A DNA stretch of 64,000 bases, taken from NCBI RefSeq assembly GCF_002849695.1, contig NZ_CP018937.1, forward strand, positions 2,418,001 through 2,482,000, given 5' to 3'. This DNA comes from Bacteroides fragilis. Its GTDB lineage: Bacteria > Bacteroidota > Bacteroidia > Bacteroidales > Bacteroidaceae. The translations under genes and the position numbers were made by a program. Of this stretch, positions 16,920-25,520 are shown piece after piece (the stretch's first letter is position 1; every line of letters starts with the position of its first letter). Below the pieces are notes generated by a model. It made no database searches. It was not told where the DNA came from and worked only from the letters and a program-made list of their open reading frames with translations.

Positions 16920-18668
16920 ATGACAGATATGACAGATATAAAAAACGAAGAGGCAGGCGAAAAGAAAAGCCTTAATTTCATTGAACAGGCAGTAGAAAAT
17001 GATTTGAAAGCAGGAAAGAACGGAGGAAGAGTACAAACACGTTTCCCGCCGGAACCCAACGGTTACCTGCACATCGGGCACGCCAAAGCTATTTGCCTCG
17101 ACTTCGGCATCGCTGCTGCACATGGTGGTGTGTGCAACCTTCGTTTCGACGACACTAACCCGACGAAAGAGGATATGGAATATGTAGAAGCCATACAGGA
17201 AGACATCCAATGGCTGGGCTTCCAGTGGGGCAACGTATATTATGCCTCGGATTATTTCCAGCAGTTATGGGACTTTGCCGTCACTCTGATTAAAGAAGGC
17301 AAAGCCTACGTAGACGAACAGACCTCAGAACAGATTGCCCAACAAAAAGGAACTCCCACCCAACCCGGTATCGAGAGTCCGTACCGCAACCGTCCGATCG
17401 AAGAGAGCCTTGCCCTGTTCGAAAAGATGAATAGCGACGAAGCCAAGGAAGGCTCCATGGTGCTTCGTGCCAAAATCGACATGGCCAGCCCCAATATGCA
17501 CTTCCGTGACCCGATCATGTACCGCATTCTGCATGTGGCACACCATCGCACCGGAACCCAATGGAAAGCCTATCCGATGTACGACTTCGCACACGGTCAG
17601 AGCGACTATTTCGAAGGAGTCACCCACTCACTCTGTACGCTCGAGTTCGTACCTCACCGCCCTCTTTACGATCTGTTCATCGACTGGTTGAAAGAAGGCA
17701 AGGATCTGGACGACAACCGCCCCCGCCAGACAGAGTTCAACAAACTGAACCTCAATTATACCCTGATGAGTAAGCGTAACCTGCTTATCCTCGTCAAAGA
17801 AGGCCTGGTCAACGATTGGGACGATCCCCGTATGCCGACCCTCTGCGGATTCCGCCGTCGCGGCTACTCTCCCGAATCCATCCGTAAGTTCATCGACAAA
17901 ATCGGCTACACCACTTACGACGCCCTCAACGATTTCGCCCTGCTCGAAAGCGCTGTACGCGAAGACCTGAATGCCCGCGCCACGCGTGTATCTGCCGTGC
18001 TCAATCCGGTGAAACTGATCATTACCAACTATCCCGAAGGACAAGTTGAGGAACTGGATGCCATTAACAACCCCGAAGATCCCACTGCCGGAAGCCATAC
18101 CATCGAGTTCAGCCGCGAGCTGTGGATGGAGCGCGAAGACTTCATGGAAGACGCGCCGAAAAAATATTTCCGCATGACTCCGGGACAGGAAGTGCGCCTG
18201 AAGAACGCTTACATCGTGAAATGTACAGGCTGCAAGAAAGATGAAAACGGTACGGTGACCGAAGTCTACTGCGAATATGACCCGAATACCAAAAGCGGTA
18301 TGCCGGATGCCAACCGCAAAGTGAAAGGTACGCTCCATTGGGTCAGCTGCGCACACTGCCTGCCGGCAGAAGTACGCTTGTACGACCGCCTTTGGAAAGT
18401 AGAAAACCCGCGTGACGAGATGGCTGCCATCCGTGAGGCGAAAGGTTGTGATGCTCTCGAAGCCATGAAGGAAATGATCAACCCGGACTCACTGACCACT
18501 CTGACCCGTTGCTACATAGAAAAATACGTGGCCGACCTGCCCGTACTTTCCTATCTGCAATTCCAACGTATCGGCTATTTCAATGTAGACAAAGATTCTA
18601 CGCCCGGTCATCTGGTATTCAACCGCACCGTGGGACTGAAAGATACCTGGGGAAAAATCAATAAATAG
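16920..18668 (+). CDS. glnS: Glutaminyl-tRNA synthetase
   Basis: The 582-residue class I synthetase charges tRNA-Gln. The HIGH motif is seen in PNGYLHIGHAKAIC, and the KMSKS-type signature as LMSKRNLLILV. The N-terminal catalytic domain is followed by the beta-barrel anticodon-binding domains (from about residue 345). A CTGCK..CAHC pair near residues 430-480 could bind zinc, a local addition relative to E. coli GlnRS. It has its own -7 box. Presence of GlnRS means the organism does not rely only on the Glu-tRNA-Gln amidotransferase route. Confidence 0.96.
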   Translation: MTDMTDIKNEEAGEKKSLNFIEQAVENDLKAGKNGGRVQTRFPPEPNGYLHIGHAKAICLDFGIAAAHGGVCNLRFDDTNPTKEDMEYVEAIQEDIQWLGFQWGNVYYASDYFQQLWDFAVTLIKEGKAYVDEQTSEQIAQQKGTPTQPGIESPYRNRPIEESLALFEKMNSDEAKEGSMVLRAKIDMASPNMHFRDPIMYRILHVAHHRTGTQWKAYPMYDFAHGQSDYFEGVTHSLCTLEFVPHRPLYDLFIDWLKEGKDLDDNRPRQTEFNKLNLNYTLMSKRNLLILVKEGLVNDWDDPRMPTLCGFRRRGYSPESIRKFIDKIGYTTYDALNDFALLESAVREDLNARATRVSAVLNPVKLIITNYPEGQVEELDAINNPEDPTAGSHTIEFSRELWMEREDFMEDAPKKYFRMTPGQEVRLKNAYIVKCTGCKKDENGTVTEVYCEYDPNTKSGMPDANRKVKGTLHWVSCAHCLPAEVRLYDRLWKVENPRDEMAAIREAKGCDALEAMKEMINPDSLTTLTRCYIEKYVADLPVLSYLQFQRIGYFNVDKDSTPGHLVFNRTVGLKDTWGKINK

Positions 18669-18685
18669 CTTTTTGGCAAGAGAGT

Positions 18686-18807
18686 GTGTGTCGAAACTCA
18701 CCACAGAGGACACAGAGTTCACAGAGGAAAAATTTATTTTCCCCGGAACCGGTTTTTAAATTAAAACTCTGTGTCCTCCGTGTCCTCTGTGGTGAGTTTC
18801 GACACAC
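18686..18807. repeat. Long inverted repeat, GAGGACACAGAG sub-type with extended arms
   Basis: Outer arms GTGTGTCGAAACTCACC and the exact complement GGTGAGTTTCGACACAC extend the usual CCACAGAGGACACAGAG core. The element lies between glnS and the TPR gene and could form a very stable hairpin in the transcript. Confidence 0.85.
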
Positions 18808-18856
18808 CTTCTCCCGCCGAATCAAATCATTATTAACTGTATAATTACTAATTAAA

Positions 18857-20293
18857 TTGGGTAGAAAGAACTCCCCGTCCGAAAGAGAGCGGGAATTACA
18901 TAATATGATCGTGCAATACGAAACATTAAAGGCCAACAACCAGTCTCCCTATATGGATGGTGACCAATTGGCCGATATTGCCGATCAATACGCCTCCGAA
19001 CGCAGGTTCAAGGAAGCCCAGGAAGTCATTTCGTACGGACTCGGACTTCATCCGGGGCATACCGACCTCATGGTAGAACAAGCTTACCTGTTTCTGGATC
19101 TCAACCAACCCCGGAAAGCCCGGGAAGTGGCAGACCTTATCACCGACACCTACTCCTCCAACGTCAAACTACTCTTAGCCGAACTGTTGCTGAACGAAGG
19201 CAAGCTGGACGATGCCGACCAAATACTCGACAGCATAGAAGAGGAAGAGAAAAACGAACTCGGCATCCTGGTCGATGTTGTCTACCTGTATACCGATTTA
19301 GGCTATCCGGAAAAAGGCATACAGTGGCTTACGCGGGGGATAGAACTGTATAAGGACGACGAAGATTTTCTGGCAGCCACCGCCGATTGTTATGGAGCAG
19401 CCGGAGCGGCACATATAGAAAAAGCCACCTTCTTCTACAACAAGCTGATCGACAAGAACCCATACAACCCGGCTTACTGGGTGGGGCTGGCCAAATGTCA
19501 GTTCGCCACCAAAGACTTTGATAAGGCCGTAGAATCCTGCGACTTCGCTATCGCAGCCGATGAAGAATTCGGCGAAGCCCATATCATCAAAGCACACAGC
19601 CTGTTTCACCTTGAAAATATCGAAGGAGCCATCGCAGAGTATCAGAAAGCACTGGAATATAAAACGCTCTCTCCCGAATTCACCTACATGTTCATCGGAT
19701 TGGCTTATGCCCATCAGGAGAACTGGGCAGAAGCCGCCGAGAGCTACCGCCTGGCCCTTCAGGCAATTGAAGAAAGCGGCAACGGCTCTTCTCCGTTACT
19801 GTCCGATATCTATTCAAACAAAGCGGTCTGTGCCTCCCATCTGGGTGACTCGGCAGAAGCCCACCGCCTTTGCCGGCTGGCCAAAGAGCTGGCTCCACAG
19901 GATGCAGAACCCTATCTGCTTGAGGGACGCATTTACATGGAAGAGGGCAACTTCGATCAGGCCCGTGCAGAATGGGCACTGGCTCTCCGTTATGCCCCCG
20001 AAGCCGATACATGGATGGAAATCGGTAATTACAGCCTCGAATACCGTATGCTCGAGAATGCCCGTTTTTGCTTCGAGCAAGTATTGGAGGAAGATCCCGA
20101 ATATCCCAAAGTCTGCGAACAACTGGCTTCTGTATGCCTTGTACTTCAGGACCACGAAGGATTCAAGAAATACAACGGGATGTGTGGCAACTCCATCAAT
20201 CTCGAATCGCTTCGGAACATGATCCTGGAAATGGGAGCGGATGGAGAACAGATGCTCCGTGAACTGGATGATTTCTTAAAAGACGAAAAATAA
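18857..20293 (+). CDS. Tetratricopeptide-repeat protein
   Basis: This protein of up to 478 residues is made of about ten TPR helix pairs throughout (for example VELYKDDEDFLAATADCYGA, NPYNPAYWVGLAKCQFATKD and the PEAdTWMEIGNYSLEYRML unit), with no signal peptide or other domain. Such scaffolds bind partner proteins. The longest frame needs a TTG start at 18857; an ATG 16 codons in (18905, MIVQYETLK) is the alternative. The first residues GRKNSPSERERELHNMI look like real coding sequence, so I keep the TTG start with reservation. Partner unknown. Confidence 0.82.
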   Translation: MGRKNSPSERERELHNMIVQYETLKANNQSPYMDGDQLADIADQYASERRFKEAQEVISYGLGLHPGHTDLMVEQAYLFLDLNQPRKAREVADLITDTYSSNVKLLLAELLLNEGKLDDADQILDSIEEEEKNELGILVDVVYLYTDLGYPEKGIQWLTRGIELYKDDEDFLAATADCYGAAGAAHIEKATFFYNKLIDKNPYNPAYWVGLAKCQFATKDFDKAVESCDFAIAADEEFGEAHIIKAHSLFHLENIEGAIAEYQKALEYKTLSPEFTYMFIGLAYAHQENWAEAAESYRLALQAIEESGNGSSPLLSDIYSNKAVCASHLGDSAEAHRLCRLAKELAPQDAEPYLLEGRIYMEEGNFDQARAEWALALRYAPEADTWMEIGNYSLEYRMLENARFCFEQVLEEDPEYPKVCEQLASVCLVLQDHEGFKKYNGMCGNSINLESLRNMILEMGADGEQMLRELDDFLKDEK

Positions 20294-20336
20294 TCCAAAA
20301 ACCAAAACTATATTAAATTCAATCTAAATTAAACAA

Positions 20337-20978
20337 ATGGAATCTGTAGCCTTCATTCAGTGGTGTTTAGACCACCTCAATTACTGGACCATTACACTCT
20401 TAATGGCCATTGAAAGTTCTTTTATTCCTTTTCCATCCGAAGTGGTAGTTCCTCCGGCAGCTTACAAAGCAGCAGTCAACGAAGAGTTGAACATCTACCT
20501 GGTAGTGCTTTTTGCCACCATAGGAGCCAATATCGGCGCTATCATCAATTACTATCTGGCCCGCTGGCTGGGACGTCCCATCGTCTATAAATTCGCCAAC
20601 AGCCGTTTCGGGCACATGTGCCTGATCGATGAAGCCAAAGTGCAACATGCCGAAGAATATTTCGACAAGCACGGAGCGCTGTCCACTTTCATCGGCCGTC
20701 TGATCCCTGCAGTACGCCAACTGATTTCCATCCCTGCCGGACTTGCCCGCATGAAGTTGCACACCTTTCTTATCTACACCACCTTAGGCGCAGGATTATG
20801 GAACACCATCCTTGCCGCCATCGGATACTATCTGTCCACCGTCCCCGGCATTGAAAGCGAAGAGCAACTGCTTGCCAAAGTTACCGAATACAGCCACGAA
20901 CTGGGCTATTGCTTCATTGCCATCGGAGTCTTCATCGTCGGCTTCCTTATCTACAAAGGAATGAAGAAAAAGAAATAG
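20337..20978 (+). CDS. DedA/SNARE-associated family membrane protein
   Basis: This 213-residue inner-membrane protein has the DedA pattern: the re-entrant helix ESSFIPFPSEVVVPPAAYKA, the GANIGAIINYYLARWLGRP segment, and the arginine-containing FIGRLIPAVRQLISIPAGLARM motif. Members support membrane homeostasis, and some flip polyprenyl phosphate or phospholipids. It lies 43 bases downstream of the TPR gene and may be co-transcribed with it. Confidence 0.93.
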   Translation: MESVAFIQWCLDHLNYWTITLLMAIESSFIPFPSEVVVPPAAYKAAVNEELNIYLVVLFATIGANIGAIINYYLARWLGRPIVYKFANSRFGHMCLIDEAKVQHAEEYFDKHGALSTFIGRLIPAVRQLISIPAGLARMKLHTFLIYTTLGAGLWNTILAAIGYYLSTVPGIESEEQLLAKVTEYSHELGYCFIAIGVFIVGFLIYKGMKKKK

Positions 20979-21000
20979 TGCCTCCACAGCAAGAATCAGC

Positions 21001-21145
21001 ATTCACCACAGAGTAACACAGAGCAACACAGAGTGAACTTAATCTATCGATAACGAATGGCAGTGAACTCTAAGAACTTTGTATTACTCTGTATTACTCT
21101 CTACTCTCTATTACTCCGTGAGACTCTGTGGTACTCCGTGGTAAA
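21001..21145. repeat. Long imperfect inverted repeat, GAGTAACACAGAG sub-type
   Basis: Left arm ATTCACCACAGAGTAACACA plus further ACACAGAG units; right side has several CTCTGTATTACTC units and ends ACTCCGTGGTAA. The arms are less perfect than in other copies. A 65-residue forward frame over it is a by-product. Confidence 0.75.
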
Positions 21146-21340
21146 ACTCCGCCTTCATCCCTCCCTCAAAAAAAATCTTTCTTTTTTTTCCTCTTCCATG
21201 CAGTATCTTTATATTCCCTGCATTTACTTATTGTACGTACACCAAACCAGTTAATCAACAATTCATCAAAAAACAAATCCTAGGCCTTACAGTTGGTTGA
21301 TGAACGACTGATTTATGTAACAAATTTAATGTTTAAGAAA

Positions 21341-21964
21341 ATGAAAAAAGAATTTAATCTATCCAAGCTTTTTTATGCTTTTGCGATTGCTTTTTCAGTG
21401 GTAACCTTGTCTTCTTGTGACAACGATGACAACTCTCCGCTCCCTCCTCCGTCGACCAATGACGTGGCAGGCACCTATAACGGAAAAGTACTGATCACCC
21501 AAATTACTCCTCTTGCAGGCAGAGAGAATGCCGGCGAAGGTGAAACTCCCAAGGGACAGGATGTCAATGCGACAGTAAAGAATGATACCGTTTTCTTCGA
21601 CAAATTGCCGGTTGACGACCTTATCATCTCTATTATCGGTGACAAAGACAAAGCAGAAGCCATTATCAAAGCTATCGGTGACGTGAAATACAAAGTAGGT
21701 TACAAGCCGGCTCTCAATACAGAGAAAGACAGTATCTACCTTGCATTCGAACCGAAACCGCTGATCCTCCAGTTGCCCTCTACCATAGAAGGTGGAAAAG
21801 ATCAGACTGTAACCGTAACCATTTCTTCTCCGGAAAAAGGCAGCTTCGCTTACAAAAACAATCAGTTGAAGATGAAGCTCAATGCCGACGAGATTAAACT
21901 GGCAGATGTGGTTATACCGACTTCTAAAGTACAGTTCGACTTCGATATGACTAAAAAGAAGTAA
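21341..21964 (+). CDS. Lipoprotein of unknown function (possibly DUF4840-like)
   Basis: I place the start at the ATG of MKKEFNLSKLFYAF (21341), giving 207 residues; an upstream GTG-type start would add an unlikely tail. The signal ends in a lipobox (LSSCDNDDN), followed by a proline/serine linker and a soluble beta-rich domain beginning VAGTYNGKVLI. The acidic residues after the lipid-bearing Cys resemble surface-export signals of Bacteroides lipoproteins. The overall look recalls small Bacteroides lipoproteins of the DUF4840 type, but I am not certain. Monocistronic, ended by a hairpin at 21979. Confidence 0.8.
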   Translation: MKKEFNLSKLFYAFAIAFSVVTLSSCDNDDNSPLPPPSTNDVAGTYNGKVLITQITPLAGRENAGEGETPKGQDVNATVKNDTVFFDKLPVDDLIISIIGDKDKAEAIIKAIGDVKYKVGYKPALNTEKDSIYLAFEPKPLILQLPSTIEGGKDQTVTVTISSPEKGSFAYKNNQLKMKLNADEIKLADVVIPTSKVQFDFDMTKKK

Positions 21965-21978
21965 CAATTCCACATGAA

Positions 21979-22019
21979 AAAGTCCGTGTTCCCACCTCCT
22001 TGGAGTGAACACGGACTTT
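21979..22019. terminator. Bidirectional terminator between the lipoprotein gene and tpx
   Basis: AAAGTCCGTGTTC pairs perfectly with GAACACGGACTTT across a 15-base loop; a T run follows on the plus strand and an A-rich stretch precedes it. The flanking genes converge here. Confidence 0.85.
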
Positions 22020-22048
22020 ATTTTTTCCTAAATCTTCTCCTACACAGA

Positions 22049-22549
22049 TTACTTCACGGCAGCCAGTGCCTTTTCATAATCAGGTTCCTGAGTAATCTCC
22101 GGAACAAGTTCCGTATAAGCCACTTTCCCGTCTTTTCCGATCACCACCACCGCACGTGCCAGCAATCCGGCAAGCGGTCCGTCGGCCATTCTCACTCCAT
22201 AGCTTTCGTCAAAGTCCGAAAAACGGAAATCGGACAATGGAATCACGTTTTCAATGCCTTCCGTCGTGCAGAAACGTCCCTGAGCGAACGGCAAGTCTTT
22301 CGAAATGGCCAATACCACCGTGTCCTTTAATCCCGCTGCCATCTTATTGAATTTACGCACCGAAGTAGCACAGACACCGGTATCCATACTTGGGAAAATA
22401 TTCAGAACTATATTTTTACCTTTCAAATCTTTTAGTGAGAAAGAAGATAAATCACTTTTCACCAGCTCAAAATCGGGAGCCACCTTTCCAACCTGTATAA
22501 ATTCGCCAATCAGCTTTACCGGTTGTCCTTTGAAATTTGTTGTTGCCAT
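22049..22549 (-). CDS. tpx: Thiol peroxidase (atypical 2-Cys peroxiredoxin)
   Basis: The 166-residue enzyme reduces peroxides with thioredoxin as electron donor. The peroxidatic Cys60 is in PSMDTGVCATS and the resolving Cys94 in GRFCTTEG, the Tpx-type spacing. The Arg and Thr of the active site are present. In Bacteroides tpx is part of the oxidative-stress response; I saw no clear regulator site upstream. Confidence 0.96.
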   Translation of the reverse strand: MATTNFKGQPVKLIGEFIQVGKVAPDFELVKSDLSSFSLKDLKGKNIVLNIFPSMDTGVCATSVRKFNKMAAGLKDTVVLAISKDLPFAQGRFCTTEGIENVIPLSDFRFSDFDESYGVRMADGPLAGLLARAVVVIGKDGKVAYTELVPEITQEPDYEKALAAVK

Positions 22550-22641
22550 AATTGTTATCTCTAAGTTTTATTTACTATATTCTAAACAATCGGTACGCTT
22601 ACTTTGTTCACGTGGGACAATAATCTAAAAATAGAATTGAT

Positions 22642-23223
22642 ATGAAAACTTTATTCGACGAGATGGAACACGCAGTCAAAAACTGGTGGTTATCTCTTAT
22701 CTTAGGTATTCTGTACATCATCGTAGCTCTCTGCCTGCTGTTTGCACCGGGAAGCAGTTACATTGCCCTCAGCGTTATCTTCAGCATCTCCATGCTGATC
22801 AGTGGTATTATCGAAATCATCTTTTCCATCAGCAACCGGCGGAGCATCTCGTCCTGGGGATGGTATCTCGCAGGAGGTATTATCGACCTGATCTTAGGTA
22901 TTTACCTGGTAGCCTACCCATTGCTCAGCATGGAAGTCATACCGTTCATTGTCGCTTTCTGGATGATGTTCCGCGGTTTCTCTGCCACAGGCTATTCCAT
23001 GGACCTGAAACGTTATGGAACCCGTGAGTGGGGATGGTACATGGGCTTCGGCATCCTTGCCATCATTTGTTCGCTGATCATACTCTGGCAACCGGCCGTG
23101 GGTGCACTTTACGTTATATACATGTTGGCATTCACCTTCCTGATCATCGGTTTCTTCCGGGTCATGCTCTCCTTCGAACTGAAAAGCCTTCATAAACGAT
23201 CATCGACGATGAACGGTAAATGA
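22642..23223 (+). CDS. HdeD-family membrane protein (DUF308)
   Basis: This 193-residue protein has six predicted transmembrane helices arranged as repeats, with the DUF308 features LILGILYIIVALCLLFAPG, GGIIDLILGIYLV and WMMFRGFSATGYS. E. coli HdeD contributes to acid resistance at high cell density; function in Bacteroides is not established. It is divergent from tpx with an approximately 90-base shared upstream region. Confidence 0.9.
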   Translation: MKTLFDEMEHAVKNWWLSLILGILYIIVALCLLFAPGSSYIALSVIFSISMLISGIIEIIFSISNRRSISSWGWYLAGGIIDLILGIYLVAYPLLSMEVIPFIVAFWMMFRGFSATGYSMDLKRYGTREWGWYMGFGILAIICSLIILWQPAVGALYVIYMLAFTFLIIGFFRVMLSFELKSLHKRSSTMNGK

Positions 23224-23243
23224 TAAACAGTGAATGAACTCAT

Positions 23244-23342
23244 ATTCACCACAGATTACACAGATTAACACAGATATTTTAATTTAACTCTCAGTAAAAT
23301 AAATTATTAATCTGTGAGAATCCGTGTAATCTGTGGTGAATC
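23244..23342. repeat. Long inverted repeat, near-identical to the copy at 8138-8233
   Basis: Arms ATTCACCACAGATTACACAG and complement; the AT-rich centre (beginning ATATTTTAATTTAACTCTC) is identical to copy 1, with only a few changes in the right arm. Identity over the centre as well as the arms shows the element spreads as a unit. Confidence 0.9.
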
Positions 23343-23369
23343 ATGGCTCCCCTAATCGTTCATCATTCA

Positions 23370-23963
23370 CTAATACATCGTTTTCATGAACCGGAACAAT
23401 GTTGTTCTGGACACCCCCATTTTTTCCGCCAGTTCCGAGTAAGTAGTTCCTTTGTCAAGTTCTCTGGTTAGTACCCGCTTGTTGGCACTCAGCAATTTAA
23501 TTTTAGGCGTATCCCCCTTTCTTCTGCCTAAAGTCATTCCTTCCTGTTTTCTACGTGCAAGTGCTTCTTTGGTACGCATCGAAATCAGGTTCCTTTCGAT
23601 TTCCGCCATCAGCCCGAATGCAAATCCCAGCACCTTACTGTTGATGTCGTCCTGAAACACATAGCCTTCTTTGGTGCTATAAAGCACCACCTGCTTCTTG
23701 ATACAGAAATTCAGGATAGTCATAATCTCGAGCAATGTACGGCTCAGCCTCGAAATCTCCGTTACAATCAGTGTATCCCCCGGGTGCATCCTTTTCAGTA
23801 ACTCTGATAATTTCCTGTCTTTTGTGCTTACGCTTCCACTGATAGTCTCTGTGTACCACTTGTCGATCGACAATCCATTTTTCTCTGCAAATCGCAAAAT
23901 CTCTTCTTTCTGATTAGCTAAAAACTGTTTTTCCGTACTTACTCTCAAATAAGCTATTACCAT
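23370..23963 (-). CDS. mpi: Master serine DNA invertase, Mpi-like
   Basis: This 197-residue serine recombinase has the resolvase/invertase catalytic domain with nucleophile Ser9 (AYLRVSTEKQ), the VTEISRLSRT arginine motif, FGLMAEIERNLISMRTKEAL helix E and a short C-terminal helix-turn-helix (TTYSELAEKMGVSRTTLFRFM). In B. fragilis the Mpi invertase flips the promoters of most capsular polysaccharide loci; I identify this gene with it from sequence memory and context. It is divergent from the tyrosine recombinase gene, with a 235-base shared upstream region, and would act mainly at sites outside this window. Confidence 0.85.
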   Translation of the reverse strand: MVIAYLRVSTEKQFLANQKEEILRFAEKNGLSIDKWYTETISGSVSTKDRKLSELLKRMHPGDTLIVTEISRLSRTLLEIMTILNFCIKKQVVLYSTKEGYVFQDDINSKVLGFAFGLMAEIERNLISMRTKEALARRKQEGMTLGRRKGDTPKIKLLSANKRVLTRELDKGTTYSELAEKMGVSRTTLFRFMKTMY

Positions 23964-24198
23964 AATTTCATGTTTTTAATTGATTAATACACCACGAAAG
24001 AACGGCTATTCATCCAAATTCGGGACACTTTTTCACTCTCCTTTTTCATCGGACCATTTGGGTATTTATGATACTTTCATTCGTCTATACTTTATGGCTA
24101 TTGATTTTTTACTAATTTCCTGCAAATTTTCTGCCTTACCGCTCAAAATCTTTTTTATTAGAATCATTGTTGTTGAACACACTAAAAAAAACAAGAAA

Positions 24199-25119
24199 AT
24201 GGAAATTGAAAAGTTCATTAAATCTTTAGCCAAGAAGGCTAAGTTAGGTGGTCGTTACAGTACAGCCAACACTTACATTTACACCCTGCACAGTTATCAG
24301 AAGTTTGCAGGAAAAGATTCGCTTACTTTTGAAGAAATCACTCCCGAGAGCATCAAGGAGTACGAACAGTATTTGCTTTTGAGTGGGAAAAGGCATAATA
24401 CGATCTCACTCTATATGCGCATGTTACGTTCCATTTGCAATCAGGCCATCGAGCAAAACCTGGCTTCACTCAATACGCGGGAGTTATTCGAGAATGTTTT
24501 CATCGGCAACGAACCTACCGCCAAACGGGCTATTTCGCCTTCCATCATCTCCCGTCTGCTGGAGGCCGATCTGGGTAAGAACAGTAAGCTCGATTTTGCC
24601 CGCGACCTCTTCTTGCTGAGCTTCTATCTGCGTGGAATCCCATTTGTCGACCTGGTGCACCTCCGCAAAACAGACGTGAGAGGGAAAACACTGGTTTACT
24701 TCCGTCAGAAAACGGGTCAGCAACTTACGGTCATCATAGAAAGCTGTGCCAAAGCGATTCTTAGGAAGTATGCGGCACTCTGTGCAGACTCCATCTATCT
24801 GCTACCGGTCATTAGCGCAGCCGGTGAAGAAGGGCATAAGCAATACCGGAGTGCGCTGAGGGTGTATAACAAGCGACTCAACCAGATATCTGAAATACTT
24901 AAGCTGAAGACTCCGCTCACTTCTTATGTAGCACGCCATAGCTGGGCCACCACAGCCCTGCAAAAGGGGGTTCCGGTTTCAGTAATCAGTGCCGGCATGG
25001 GGCATGCTTCGGAAAAGGTGACATACATCTACCTGGCTTCTTTTGATAATAAAACACTGAGTAATGCGAATAAAAAAGTAATTGCTGCCGTGAGACTAAA
25101 GAAGGAAGAAGAAGAGTGA
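24199..25119 (+). CDS. Tyrosine site-specific recombinase adjacent to invertible promoter (Tsr19-like)
   Basis: I choose the ATG at 24199 (MEIEKFIKSLAKKAK, 306 residues) because the upstream extension of the frame is AT-rich and unlike protein. A SAM-like N-terminal core-binding domain (1-100) precedes the catalytic domain: Arg145 (FYLRGIPFVDL), Lys171, Arg246 (TSYVARHSW), His269 (GMGHAS) and nucleophile Tyr278 (TYIYLA). As in related Bacteroides enzymes the usual first His of HxxR is replaced. The gene stops 8 bases before the left inverted repeat of the promoter segment, so it is the obvious enzyme for that inversion. I recall the B. fragilis recombinase Tsr19 next to the EPS locus. Confidence 0.92.
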   Translation: MEIEKFIKSLAKKAKLGGRYSTANTYIYTLHSYQKFAGKDSLTFEEITPESIKEYEQYLLLSGKRHNTISLYMRMLRSICNQAIEQNLASLNTRELFENVFIGNEPTAKRAISPSIISRLLEADLGKNSKLDFARDLFLLSFYLRGIPFVDLVHLRKTDVRGKTLVYFRQKTGQQLTVIIESCAKAILRKYAALCADSIYLLPVISAAGEEGHKQYRSALRVYNKRLNQISEILKLKTPLTSYVARHSWATTALQKGVPVSVISAGMGHASEKVTYIYLASFDNKTLSNANKKVIAAVRLKKEEEE

Positions 25120-25127
25120 TATAAATG

Positions 25128-25154
25128 GTTCCCTTACTTATTAGGTAATAGAAC
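25128..25154 (+). repeat. Left inverted repeat of the invertible segment
   Basis: A 27-base sequence starting GTTCCCTTACTTATTAGG; exact reverse complement of 25472-25498. It lies 8 bases after the recombinase stop codon. Confidence 0.95.
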
Positions 25155-25176
25155 AGATTTGTTTGTTTTATCGCTG

Positions 25177-25209
25177 CAAAAGTAGAGATAAAAATTGAAA
25201 TATCACAAA
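25177..25209 (-). promoter_or_regulatory. Phase-variable promoter inside the invertible segment
   Basis: On the minus strand TTTG (25206-25209), 21 bases, then TACTTTTG (25177-25184): a full Bacteroidetes promoter. In the present orientation it fires toward the left repeat and the 3' end of the recombinase gene. After inversion it would drive the 26008-30760 genes. Confidence 0.85.
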
Positions 25210-25306
25210 CAAAATGATAATTTCTTTCCCAATAAAGTGGATAATAATCAGTTTAAATATCAGTTTGAAATAATTTATTCATATAATAGAAAGATTAGTC
25301 ATAATT

Positions 25307-25333
25307 CCTGTTTGATGTAATTACTCAAACAGG
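25307..25333. terminator. Hairpin inside the invertible segment
   Basis: CCTGTTTGA pairs with TCAAACAGG across a 9-base AT-rich loop. It sits on the upstream side of the invertible promoter, so in the ON state it could insulate the promoter, or in the OFF state block read-through into the locus. No strong T run follows, so function is uncertain. Confidence 0.4.
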
Positions 25334-25440
25334 AGTTACCAAATTGCGATAATTTTACATCGTAGTTATATAAGCTACTCCCTCTTTTATGTTTAGTTAA
25401 CCTCTCCAAGCCATATTTTATATCTTTTCGTTATTCTGCA

Positions 25441-25464
25441 TTCTATTACCTAATAAGTAAGGGA
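25441..25464 (-). repeat. Second, imperfect copy of the right inverted repeat
   Basis: The 24 central bases of the 27-base repeat recur here in the same orientation as the right repeat, with different end bases. It lies 7 bases before the perfect right repeat, giving a tandem pair. Confidence 0.9.
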
Positions 25465-25471
25465 TCGCTTT

Positions 25472-25498
25472 GTTCTATTACCTAATAAGTAAGGGAAC
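25472..25498 (-). repeat. Right inverted repeat of the invertible segment
   Basis: Exact reverse complement of the left repeat over 27 bases. Confidence 0.95.
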
Positions 25499-25520
25499 AA
25501 ATTGTAATGCACACAGCAAG

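Larger units (their letters stand above)
25128..25498. mobile_element. Invertible promoter segment, OFF orientation
   Basis: A 27-base perfect inverted repeat (left 25128-25154, GTTCCCTTACTTATTAGG and onward; right 25472-25498) bounds about 370 bases. The enclosed promoter (25177-25209) reads leftward, away from the polysaccharide genes at 26008. Inversion would place it facing right. This is the architecture of phase-variable polysaccharide promoters in Bacteroides, and a tyrosine recombinase gene abuts the left repeat. An extra partial copy of the right repeat lies at 25441-25464. Confidence 0.9.

Noticed and set aside
21057..21254. 65-residue forward frame upstream of the lipoprotein
   Set aside because: It translates the right arm of an inverted repeat and has no supporting features.
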